Assembly: GCA_050331475.1 (NCBI GenBank)
Contig: JBHJGU010000082.1
Span: 1 to 15,501, forward strand
Reading direction: 5' to 3'
DNA from: JBHJGU01 sp050331475
GTDB taxonomy: Bacteria; Pseudomonadota; Alphaproteobacteria; Caulobacterales; Maricaulaceae
Length of the DNA stretch: 15,501 nucleotides
How positions within the stretch are numbered: position 1 is the first letter of the stretch; each line of letters starts with the position of its first letter. Positions 1-7,004 of the stretch are shown here, piece by piece. The notes beneath the pieces are model-generated. The model did no database searches and was not told the origin of the DNA. It saw only the letters and a list, made by a program, of their open reading frames with translations. Position numbers and translations under genes: made by a program.

Positions 1-25
1 TTGAACCTATGGACTAGCTGGCGCT

Positions 26-47
26 GGCGGCCGGCGCGCCGGCCGCC
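26..47. repeat. 22-bp perfect GC palindrome inside glk
   Basis: Bases 26-47 read the same on both strands over all 22 positions, centred between 36 and 37, and include an 8-base GGCGCGCC core at 33-40. The stretch encodes an Ala/Gly/Pro-rich linker of the glucokinase frame, so it may simply follow from GC-rich codon choice. It lies next to the in-frame TAG. Confidence 0.7.
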
Positions 48-56
48 CATGCGCCC

Positions 57-647
57 ATGGTCGGGTTCGGGCCTGGCACCGGGCTCGGACTGGCCGTGCT
101 TGCGCCTTTGGACGCGGATCGATGGCGCGTGCTGGCGACCGAAGCGGGTCACCAGGGCTTTGCGCCCGGTGACGACCTGGAGGTGGAGATTTTGCGGTTC
201 GCCCGGCGCGAGCACACCTTCGTTTCCGCGGAGATGATTTTGTCGGGTAGCGGCTTGGTGATGCTTCATCGGGCTTTGTCCGCGATTGAGGGCGCGCGAT
301 ACCATATTTTGTCCGCGCCTGAGATCACCCAGACCGGGTTATCCCATGACGATCCGATCTGTGTGCGAACCCTTGAGGTCTTTTGCGCCGTGATGGGCGG
401 TTTTGCGGGGGATGCGGCGGTGGCTTACGGCGCGCGCGGGGGCGTTTATGTTGGCGGCGGGGTCGCCCAGCGATTGGCGACAATCCTGCCCCACAGCCCG
501 TTCGAAGCGCGGTTCCGCGAGCGCGGTCCGATGAGCGGCTATGTCGCCGGGGTGCCCGCCCGCCTTATCCGGTCGCAAGACGCCGCCTTCGCCGGCGCCG
601 CGGGGCTGTTCCACGATACGCTCCATGAGAAAGGCTCGCTCTTATGA
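57..647 (+). CDS. glk: Glucokinase, C-terminal part (5' end missing or interrupted)
   Basis: Glucokinase phosphorylates glucose with ATP to glucose 6-phosphate in the cytoplasm, the entry step for the two genes that follow. The readable part matches the C-terminal two thirds of the bacterial Glk family: GPGTGLG at residues 5-11, the EAGH sugar-binding box at 29-32 (EGGH in E. coli), LSGSGL at 62-67 (usually LSGPGL), and GGVYVGGG at 128-135. Only 196 residues remain against about 320 for the family, so the N-terminal ATP-binding half is absent. Upstream in the same frame the sequence still reads like the linker of the family, but it hits a TAG at 15-17. ATG 57 is the first standard start after that stop and is probably not the original one. 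The stop codon overlaps the eda start (ATGA). The gene may be a pseudogene, or the contig edge may carry an error. Family assignment is firm; gene integrity is not. Confidence 0.82.
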   Translation: MVGFGPGTGLGLAVLAPLDADRWRVLATEAGHQGFAPGDDLEVEILRFARREHTFVSAEMILSGSGLVMLHRALSAIEGARYHILSAPEITQTGLSHDDPICVRTLEVFCAVMGGFAGDAAVAYGARGGVYVGGGVAQRLATILPHSPFEARFRERGPMSGYVAGVPARLIRSQDAAFAGAAGLFHDTLHEKGSLL

Positions 648-1276
648 CGACGATTTTCGCCGTTCTTCGCCGCAGTCCCGTTCTGCCGGTTATTGTGATC
701 GACTCCGCCGACAGCGCCGCCGATTTGGGTCGAGCGCTGTTGGGCGGGGGTATTGGCGCGGCGGAAATCACCTTACGCTCCCCCGAAGCGCTGGACGCGC
801 TCACGGCGATGAAGCGCGCGTGCCCGGAGCTTATGGTCGGCGCGGGCACCGTGCTGACCCCCGCCCAAGCGCGCGACGCCGAACAAGCGGGGGCGGACTT
901 CCTCGTTAGCCCGGGCCTGACCCGACGCCTGGCCGAGGCGTTTATGGATGCACGCATCCCAGCACTGCCGGGCGTCGGGACGGCGAGTGAAGCCATGGGG
1001 GCCCGCGAAGCCGGGTTTAAAGCGCTCAAGTTCTTCCCTGCGGAGGCTAATGGCGGGGTGGCCGCGCTCAAAGCGCTCGCCGGGCCCCTGCCGCATTTGA
1101 GCTTTTGCCCCACGGGCGGCATCACCCAGGAGATCGCCCCGCAATATCTCGCGCTGAGTTCGGTCATGTGCGTTGGCGGGTCCTGGATCACGCCGGCCAA
1201 AGCGTTAGCGGAGCGGGATTGGGGCGAGGTCGAGCTGCGCGCGCGCCAGGTGGCCGCCTTATCGCCCCGCGCCTAG
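644..1276 (+). CDS. eda: KDPG aldolase (2-dehydro-3-deoxyphosphogluconate aldolase)
   Basis: This class I aldolase cleaves 2-keto-3-deoxy-6-phosphogluconate to pyruvate and glyceraldehyde 3-phosphate, the last reaction of the Entner-Doudoroff pathway, in the cytoplasm. The 210-residue length is normal for the family. Landmarks are EITLR at 41-45 (catalytic Glu41 and phosphate or carboxylate-binding Arg45), VGAGTV at 65-70, SPG at 89-91, the Schiff-base lysine Lys129 in LKFFPAEA, PTGG before residue 160, and GGSW near residue 178. Many homologues also act on 4-hydroxy-2-oxoglutarate. The ATG at 644 overlaps the glk stop as ATGA, which suggests translational coupling; an AAAGG lies about ten bases upstream. 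zwf begins 19 bases after the stop, so glk, eda and zwf look like one transcript. Confidence in family and start is high. Confidence 0.95.
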   Translation: MTTIFAVLRRSPVLPVIVIDSADSAADLGRALLGGGIGAAEITLRSPEALDALTAMKRACPELMVGAGTVLTPAQARDAEQAGADFLVSPGLTRRLAEAFMDARIPALPGVGTASEAMGAREAGFKALKFFPAEANGGVAALKALAGPLPHLSFCPTGGITQEIAPQYLALSSVMCVGGSWITPAKALAERDWGEVELRARQVAALSPRA

Positions 1277-1284
1277 GACTAGCG

Positions 1285-1290
1285 AAGGAG
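1285..1290 (+). promoter_or_regulatory. Shine-Dalgarno site of zwf
   Basis: AAGGAG followed by a five-base spacer and ATG at 1296. This fixes the zwf start within the 19-base gap after eda. Confidence 0.85.
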
Positions 1291-1295
1291 CCGCC

Positions 1296-2762
1296 ATGAG
1301 CGCTGAGACCAGCCCGCCCTGTCATATCGTTATTTTCGGCGGCACGGGCGATCTCGCCCTGCGCATGCTGATCCCCTCGCTTTACCATCTCGCCCAGGAC
1401 GGTTTGCTCAGCGATCGGGTGAACATATGGGCCACCGGGCGGCAAGACCATGACGAGGCGAGCTATCGCGGCGTCGTTCGCGACTGGTTGGAGGCCCACA
1501 AGATCGTCCCCTTCGACCCGGGGAGCTGGGACGCCTTCGCCCCGCGCGTGCGCTATGTCCGCTTAGACGCGGGCGAGCGGTCGGATTTCGAGCGGCTCGC
1601 GGAGCGCTTGGCGCTGAGCCCGGATTGCGATCTGGTCGCCTATCTCTCTACCGCGCCGTCGCTTTACGGACCGATTTGCGCACATTTGGCGGCTGTGGGG
1701 CTAACTGGGGAGAACACGCGCGTCGCCCTGGAGAAGCCGATCGGCCACGACTTAGCCTCCTCCCAAGTCATTAATGACGGGGTCGCGGCAGCCTTTGGCG
1801 AAGACCGGATTTTTCGGGTTGATCACTATTTGGGCAAAGAAACGGTACAGAATTTATTAGCACTGCGCTTCGCTAACGCCCTGTTCGAGCCGCTCTGGAC
1901 CTCGGTCGCTATTGACCACGTCCAGATCACCGTTGCGGAAGTCTTGGGCGTTGAGGGCCGGTGGTCCTATTATGACAATGCCGGGGCGATGCGCGATATG
2001 CTGCAAAACCATATGCTCCAGCTTCTGTGTTTGATCGCCATGGAGCCGCCCGCCGATCTGGACCCTGACAGCGTGCGCAATGAGAAGGTCAAAGTGCTCC
2101 GCTCGCTGCGTCCGATCACTGGCGAGGCGGTGGCGCAACGCACGGTGCGCGGCCAATACGGTCCCGGCGCCGTACAGGGCCAGCCGGCGACGGGCTATCG
2201 CGAAGACGGCGGCGGCCAAGCCAGCGAGACCGAGACCTTCGTCGCCCTGCGCGCGGACATCGACAATTGGCGCTGGGCGGGTACGCCGTTTTATCTGCGC
2301 ACCGGAAAGCGGTTAGCCGAACGGCGGACGGAAATCGTTATTCGGTTTCGCGATGTGCCTCATAATATATTTGCAGGCTCCGGGGATTTAGCGCCCAACA
2401 CCATGGTCATAAGCTTGCAGCCTAAAGAAGAAATCACTTTGTATATCACAAATAAAGAACCAGGTTTGCGCCATAATGGCGTGAAACTTTATTCCGCGCC
2501 GTTGAATTTGAGCTTTTCCAACGCTTTCCCGAAAACGACGCGGCGCATCGCCTATGAACGTCTGTTGCTCGATATTATCCGGGGGGACACCACCTTATTT
2601 GTCCGGCGCGACGAGATCGAGGCGGCGTGGCGTTGGGTTGATGGGATTCAAGCGGGCTGGCGCGAGGGACAGGCGGCGCTGAAGACCTACGCGTCGGGCT
2701 CTTGGGGGCCCGCCGCGGCGATCGCATTGGCCGAGCGCAAGGGCCATACCTGGAACGATTAA
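1296..2762 (+). CDS. zwf: Glucose-6-phosphate 1-dehydrogenase
   Basis: This enzyme oxidises glucose 6-phosphate to 6-phosphogluconolactone with NADP+ or NAD+, feeding the Entner-Doudoroff route and supplying reductant. The 488-residue length is typical. The N-terminal Rossmann fold shows IFGGTGDLA (13-21), a variant of the usual GASGDLA nucleotide loop. Then come EKPIG (146-150), the family signature RIFRVDHYLGKE (171-182, with Asp176 and His177), QNHMLQ with the catalytic-base His239, and RTGKRL for substrate binding in the C-terminal domain. It follows eda by 19 bases with a strong ribosome-binding site. About 2341-2520 is only about 44% GC by my hand count, well below the surrounding DNA, although the protein stays family-like across it. 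pgl and edd, often linked to zwf in alphaproteobacteria, are not in the window. Confidence 0.97.
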   Translation: MSAETSPPCHIVIFGGTGDLALRMLIPSLYHLAQDGLLSDRVNIWATGRQDHDEASYRGVVRDWLEAHKIVPFDPGSWDAFAPRVRYVRLDAGERSDFERLAERLALSPDCDLVAYLSTAPSLYGPICAHLAAVGLTGENTRVALEKPIGHDLASSQVINDGVAAAFGEDRIFRVDHYLGKETVQNLLALRFANALFEPLWTSVAIDHVQITVAEVLGVEGRWSYYDNAGAMRDMLQNHMLQLLCLIAMEPPADLDPDSVRNEKVKVLRSLRPITGEAVAQRTVRGQYGPGAVQGQPATGYREDGGGQASETETFVALRADIDNWRWAGTPFYLRTGKRLAERRTEIVIRFRDVPHNIFAGSGDLAPNTMVISLQPKEEITLYITNKEPGLRHNGVKLYSAPLNLSFSNAFPKTTRRIAYERLLLDIIRGDTTLFVRRDEIEAAWRWVDGIQAGWREGQAALKTYASGSWGPAAAIALAERKGHTWND

Positions 2763-2764
2763 GC

Positions 2765-2783
2765 GCGGCCGTCGGTTAGCCGC
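2765..2783. other. Short GC hairpin in the zwf/marR convergent gap
   Basis: Bases 2765-2769 (GCGGC) can pair with 2779-2783 (GCCGC) across a nine-base loop, between and partly inside the two convergent 3' ends. There is no T-run on either strand, so this is at best a weak or Rho-assisted end, not a confident terminator. Confidence 0.25.
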
Positions 2784-3315
2784 CGGTCACCGTCCCGCCA
2801 ATAGCGCCAGCGTCTAACACCGGGGCTGCGTCTAAGTCTTCCGCGTCCAGCATGGCGGCGATCCGCTCCAAGGCGGCGATGAGGAAGGATTTTTCCCAAG
2901 GCTCCAAAGCCGTGAAGCGCCGCGTGAACCGGGCTTGAAGCATGTCCGGCGCATCGGCCAGCACGCGTAGGCCCTCGCCGGTGATCGACACCAGCACCTT
3001 ACGTTTGTCCTTGGGATCGCGCTGTCGTTCTACGAAGCCGCGCGCGGCCAGCTTATCCAGCAAGGCCGTCACGGTGGCTTGGCTGAGCGACATGGTCTTG
3101 GCGATCATGCCCGCCGTCAGCGGCCCGGCGCGTTGGACCAATTGCATCAGAATGAGTTGCGAGGGGGCGAGGTGACTTTCCTTGGCGAGTTTCCGAGCGT
3201 TGAGCTCGGTCGCGCGGAGAATGCGCCGCAAAGCGATGAGCGCCGCCTCCGTCCGATCATTGGGCGCAAAGTCCAGGGTTGCGGGATCGGAAGGGGAGAC
3301 GGCTTCGGCGGTCAT
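2776..3315 (-). CDS. MarR-family transcriptional regulator
   Basis: A 179-residue dimeric winged-helix DNA-binding protein. The N-terminal helices (about 22-60) and C-terminal helices (about 118-155) would form the dimer interface. The helix-turn-helix lies at about 66-93, with recognition helix SLSQATVTALLDKLAARG at 76-93 followed by the charged wing RDPKDKRK at 99-106. These are standard MarR features; the ligand cannot be read from sequence. It starts 10 bases after the BCCT transporter stop with no clear ribosome-binding site, so it is probably co-transcribed and translationally coupled. The natural inference is that it controls the transporter operon. The long N-terminal arm and the C-terminal LDAAPVLDAG tail remind me of MarR proteins found with compatible-solute genes (EctR type), but that is only an impression. 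Its stop lies 13 bases from the zwf stop on the opposite strand. Confidence 0.92.
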   Translation of the reverse strand: MTAEAVSPSDPATLDFAPNDRTEAALIALRRILRATELNARKLAKESHLAPSQLILMQLVQRAGPLTAGMIAKTMSLSQATVTALLDKLAARGFVERQRDPKDKRKVLVSITGEGLRVLADAPDMLQARFTRRFTALEPWEKSFLIAALERIAAMLDAEDLDAAPVLDAGAIGGTVTGG

Positions 3316-3325
3316 AGGCGTTCTG

Positions 3326-4936
3326 TTAGCTTTTTACGGGAACGGGCTTGGGCGGATCGACCGCGCGGTTCCGCGCCATGAAGGCGTGTTCCTGGAGCAG
3401 CGCTTTGTAAAGGCTGAACACCGCGATTAGCAAGATCACCGTAAACGGCAAGGCGGTGGCGACTGCGCCCGCTTGCAGGGCGGCGAGGGCCGTGGTCCCG
3501 CCGCCGATGAGCAGGGCCGCGGCGACCGAGCCCTCCATCGTGGCCCAAAACACCCGTTGAGCGACGGGGGCGTGCAGCTTGCCGCCGTCGGTGATCGAGT
3601 CGATCACCAAAGAGCCGGAGTCCGAAGACGTGACGAAAAACACCAACAGCAACACAATCGCGACAAAGGACACAATTTCTGCGAGCGGCAACACGTCGAG
3701 CATTTGGAAGAGCACCAGCGAAACGTCGCTCACGCCTTCAGGCAAAGCTCCGACCCCGGCCTTGACCTGTTGGATTGCGGTGGCGCCAAAGACGGAGAAC
3801 CACAGCAACGCCACAAGCCAAGGCAGAACCAACACCGTGCCGATAAATTCGCGCAAAGTGCGCCCCTTGGAAATACGCGCAATGAACATGCCCACAAACG
3901 GCGACCATGAAATCCACCACGCCCAATAGAAAATCGTCCAGCCGTGATAAAAAGCGTCGTCCTGGCGGTTAAACGGATTGCCCAGCGCCAACCCATCTTC
4001 GAGGTAATGGATCGCGTTAAGGCCAATACTCTCAAGGATCACCAGAGTTGGACCCGCGAGCAAGACAAAAGCGAACACGGTGACGGCCAGGGCCATATTC
4101 AAATTGCTCAGGACCTTGACGCCCTTATCCATGCCGCGCACGACCGAGACCGTCGCCACCGCGGTGACGCCCGCGATGATGCTCACCTGGGTCACCAGAG
4201 AGGCGTCCACCCCGAACAGGAAATTCATCCCGCTCGCGGCCTGACGCGCGCCCAGGCCGAGCGAGGTGGCGAGCCCGAAGAGCGTGGCCAGCACCGCCAT
4301 CATATCGATCAAATGGCCTGGCCAGCCCCATACTCGGTCGCCGAGCAGCGGGAAAAACATCGACCGCATCGTCAGCGGCAGGCCCTTGTTGAACGTGAAA
4401 AACGCAAGCGCCAGGCCCACCAAAGCGTAGACGCCCCAGGGCGCGAGGCCCCAATGGAACAGCGTCGCGCTGAACGCCAAGCGTTCGGCCTCAGGCGTCA
4501 ACGGGGTGGCGTTTAAAGGCGTGCCGCCGGCATCCCCTGTGAAATAGCCTAAGGGCTCTGCGGCGCCGAAGAACACCAACCCGATGCCGACGCCTGCGGA
4601 AAACAACATAGCGATCCAGGATAGACGGCCGAATTCCGGTCGCGCCTTGTCCCCGCCCAAGCGAATGCGGCCAAGCGGTGAGACCGCCACGCCCAGGCTC
4701 GCCAGGAAAATCACATTGATCGCGCCGGTAAACAGCCAATCAAAGCTGTTAATCACCCAATCCCGCGCGCCGGTCAGCGCCGTTTGCGCGGTTACCGGGG
4801 CCGCGATTGCGCCGATCACAAAGGCTAGGATCAAAGCGGCGCTGACGAAGAATACCGGGTTATGCATGTCGAAGCCGTAAAACTCGACATTGTCCTGGCC
4901 GGTTTCATAGTCGGTTTTGTAAGGGCGTTTGGTCAT
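3326..4936 (-). CDS. BCCT-family betaine/choline/carnitine transporter
   Basis: A secondary transporter that imports quaternary-ammonium compounds (choline, glycine betaine, carnitine or relatives) across the inner membrane, usually for osmoprotection or as a nutrient. The 536 residues contain about twelve hydrophobic segments. Diagnostic features are the glycine-rich helix SAGVGIGLVFFGAAEP (113-128), where BetP has GMGIG and this protein has GVGIG; the tryptophan box WAWWISWSPFVG (338-349) that forms the aromatic cage; the adjacent FIARISKGRT loop (351-360); and VTSSDSGS (435-442). The C-terminal tail is short (about 25 residues), so the long osmosensing tail of BetP is missing. Substrate and coupling ion are not determined by sequence alone. 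It starts 10 bases after the sulfotransferase stop with a poor Shine-Dalgarno and is followed 10 bases later by marR, so it is probably part of one operon. Confidence 0.95.
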   Translation of the reverse strand: MTKRPYKTDYETGQDNVEFYGFDMHNPVFFVSAALILAFVIGAIAAPVTAQTALTGARDWVINSFDWLFTGAINVIFLASLGVAVSPLGRIRLGGDKARPEFGRLSWIAMLFSAGVGIGLVFFGAAEPLGYFTGDAGGTPLNATPLTPEAERLAFSATLFHWGLAPWGVYALVGLALAFFTFNKGLPLTMRSMFFPLLGDRVWGWPGHLIDMMAVLATLFGLATSLGLGARQAASGMNFLFGVDASLVTQVSIIAGVTAVATVSVVRGMDKGVKVLSNLNMALAVTVFAFVLLAGPTLVILESIGLNAIHYLEDGLALGNPFNRQDDAFYHGWTIFYWAWWISWSPFVGMFIARISKGRTLREFIGTVLVLPWLVALLWFSVFGATAIQQVKAGVGALPEGVSDVSLVLFQMLDVLPLAEIVSFVAIVLLLVFFVTSSDSGSLVIDSITDGGKLHAPVAQRVFWATMEGSVAAALLIGGGTTALAALQAGAVATALPFTVILLIAVFSLYKALLQEHAFMARNRAVDPPKPVPVKS

Positions 4937-4946
4937 CGCGGCGCTT

Positions 4947-6941
4947 TCAGTAACGGTCGAGCGCCGGGCCGAGGGCCTTTTTGAGCGGCGCGAGATGAGG
5001 GTCGTAAGCGCGCCAAACCTCCAAGCCCTTGGCGTTGATCGGTTCGCGCACTTGTTCCGAAGACGCGGTGCGCACCGAGCGCTGCGTCTTATGGAAATCT
5101 AAGCACCGTGGGTCGAACGCCAAGCCGCAAAAGTCAAGCAAACGGTGAACCTGGGTCTCCAGATCAGCGACCACGTCCTCGTGATAAACCCTGAGAACGC
5201 GCCCAGGCAGCACCTGATCCCAATGGTCCATCAAAGCGACATAGTCACGATAATATCGGCCGATATCCTCAAGCGAATAGCTAAATTCCTGACCCTCAGC
5301 GAACAACTGTTTGAAGCCGCTCCAGCAACACGCCAGAGGATGCCGGCGGGCGTCAATAATTTTCGCTTTCGGCAAAATCAACGCGATTAAACCAATATGC
5401 CGAAAATTATTCGGCATCTTGTCGGTGAAAAACTTCGCTTCGCCGCGGTGCAGCCGCGTGTCTCGGATATAGCCCTCGCCAAGCTCACGCAGGGCGTCCT
5501 CGCTCATCGTGTGCAAAATTTGGGGGTAGGCGGACTGTGCGGTGATCCGCTCACGCCGCCGCAGCTTTTGGCTCAGCGCTAAGATGTGGGGGAGCTCGAG
5601 CGTGCCGTCCACGTCCGGGTGGGAGGCGAGGATTTGTTCGATTAGCGTCGAGCCCGCGCGCGGCAGTCCAACAATAAAGATCGGATCGGGGGCCGGGCAG
5701 CCCACGGCCTTTCGGCTTTCAAAAAGCTCCGCAGTGCAAACTGACGCCTGCGCTTGAAGCTCTTCGGTCATGTGATCGGCGTTGTACCGGCTTGTGGCCT
5801 TTTTAAGCGCATTGCCGCGGGTGAAGGCGGCGAAAGCCGCGTCAGGCTCGCCCGCATCCTCAAGAGCTTTGCCGAGCGCGAAACTGAGGTGGATGCGGTC
5901 CGACGGGGCCAAGTCCGCGCGGGCCTCTTGGGCTTTGAGCGCCCCGAGCTCAGCGTCAGTGAACCGATAGGTTTTTAGATTGGCGAGGCTGGAATACGCG
6001 TCCCCATGGTCCGGCTTCGCCGCGATTGCTGCGCGATAGGAGGCGACCGCGTCATCTTGGCGGCCATAGGTCTTCAGCGCGTGGCCCCGCGAGGTCAGGG
6101 TTGCGGGGTCATTGGGAACTTGCGCGAGCACCTGGTCGAATAGCCCAAGCGCCCGGTCAAAATCGCCCACCTGCAGCGCTTCGATCGCGAGTTGGGATTG
6201 GAACCGCGGGTGGTTAGGGTTTTGGTCGTAGAGATATTGCGCTTGGGAAAGGGCGGCCTCGAATTTCTGGCGCTTGCGCAGCACTTGAATGTAATCGAGC
6301 CGGGCTTGCACATGGTTCGGCTCAAACGCCACCGCACTTTCGAGCACGAACTCGGCGTCTTCCAAGACGCCCAACCGCACGCCGATCTCCGCGAGTAGTC
6401 GCATGGCGTCGATATGCTTGGGATGGCTCTGTAGGAACCCCCGGATGAGCCGCTCCGCCTTGAGCGGCTTGCCGTCATAGAGCAGCGTCCAAGCCGCGGT
6501 CACTTCGCGCGGCCAGCCAGCAATATGCTCGGCTTGCGCGGTGGCGGCGCGCGCTTGGGGCGACCGTCCGGCGCGCTCATGAAGCTCCGCGAGCCGGCGC
6601 CAGCTCGCCTCTAATGCGGGATTGACGGCGGTGGCGCGGGCGTAAGCCTGCACCGCGCCGTCCGCGTCGCCCTGGTCGTAAAGCCGGTGGCCGTCTTCTT
6701 GGTGTGCGCGACCCAAGTCCGGCGCCTGCGCCTTGAGCTGGTCGAGGGTGTGTTTCGCCCCGTCGAACTGGCGCGTATAGCGTTGGGCGACGGCTTGGGC
6801 GTAAAGCGCGTCGATATGGTCGGGGTAAGCCGCAAGCGCCGGTGCGAGAATGGCCAAAGCGGCCTCCGCCCGCCCCTCCATCAAGGCCGTTTGCGCCGTA
6901 CGCACGGCGTCGTTCGGATCGATGGGAGCGGAACTCTCCAT
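4947..6941 (-). CDS. TPR-repeat sulfotransferase
   Basis: A 664-residue protein fusing an N-terminal tetratricopeptide-repeat superhelix (about residues 10-380) to a C-terminal PAPS-dependent sulfotransferase domain (about 418-660). Repeat units are visible around 20-70, 80-110, 150-205, 215-245, 250-280 and 285-315. The catalytic domain has the 5'-phosphosulfate loop PIFIVGLPRAGSTLIEQIL (420-438), the following HPDVDGTLELP segment (441-451) with a candidate catalytic Glu449, DKMPNN (507-512), and the 3'-phosphate-binding region ARRHPLACCWSGF (531-543). The layout resembles tyrosylprotein sulfotransferases and the bacterial TPR-sulfotransferases; the acceptor is unknown and could be a peptide, protein or glycan. 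No signal peptide is seen, so it should be cytoplasmic. It lies 63 bases after the TonB receptor and 10 bases before the BCCT gene. The ATG at 6941 lacks a strong ribosome-binding site. Confidence 0.93.
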   Translation of the reverse strand: MESSAPIDPNDAVRTAQTALMEGRAEAALAILAPALAAYPDHIDALYAQAVAQRYTRQFDGAKHTLDQLKAQAPDLGRAHQEDGHRLYDQGDADGAVQAYARATAVNPALEASWRRLAELHERAGRSPQARAATAQAEHIAGWPREVTAAWTLLYDGKPLKAERLIRGFLQSHPKHIDAMRLLAEIGVRLGVLEDAEFVLESAVAFEPNHVQARLDYIQVLRKRQKFEAALSQAQYLYDQNPNHPRFQSQLAIEALQVGDFDRALGLFDQVLAQVPNDPATLTSRGHALKTYGRQDDAVASYRAAIAAKPDHGDAYSSLANLKTYRFTDAELGALKAQEARADLAPSDRIHLSFALGKALEDAGEPDAAFAAFTRGNALKKATSRYNADHMTEELQAQASVCTAELFESRKAVGCPAPDPIFIVGLPRAGSTLIEQILASHPDVDGTLELPHILALSQKLRRRERITAQSAYPQILHTMSEDALRELGEGYIRDTRLHRGEAKFFTDKMPNNFRHIGLIALILPKAKIIDARRHPLACCWSGFKQLFAEGQEFSYSLEDIGRYYRDYVALMDHWDQVLPGRVLRVYHEDVVADLETQVHRLLDFCGLAFDPRCLDFHKTQRSVRTASSEQVREPINAKGLEVWRAYDPHLAPLKKALGPALDRY

Positions 6942-6957
6942 ATCGCCAAACTAGCCG

Positions 6958-6976
6958 GGACGCCGCCCCGGCGTCC
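6958..6976. repeat. Strong hairpin between the TonB receptor and sulfotransferase genes
   Basis: Bases 6958-6965 pair perfectly with 6969-6976 (8-bp GC-rich stem, three-base loop) in the 63-base gap. The minus-strand transcript has no U-run after it, so this is more likely an RNA-stabilising, processing or weak attenuating element than an intrinsic terminator. Confidence 0.6.
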
Positions 6977-7004
6977 ACCGGTGCGCGCGCATCCCCGCCA
7001 TGGA

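Noticed and set aside
33..40. GGCGCGCC at the window edge as a vector or adaptor trace
   Set aside because: The surrounding bases continue a plausible glucokinase reading frame on both sides, so natural origin is more likely than cloning sequence.
3944..4516. 190-codon plus-strand frame inside the BCCT gene
   Set aside because: It is antisense to conserved BCCT motifs, and its His/Arg/Gln-rich translation resembles no protein family.
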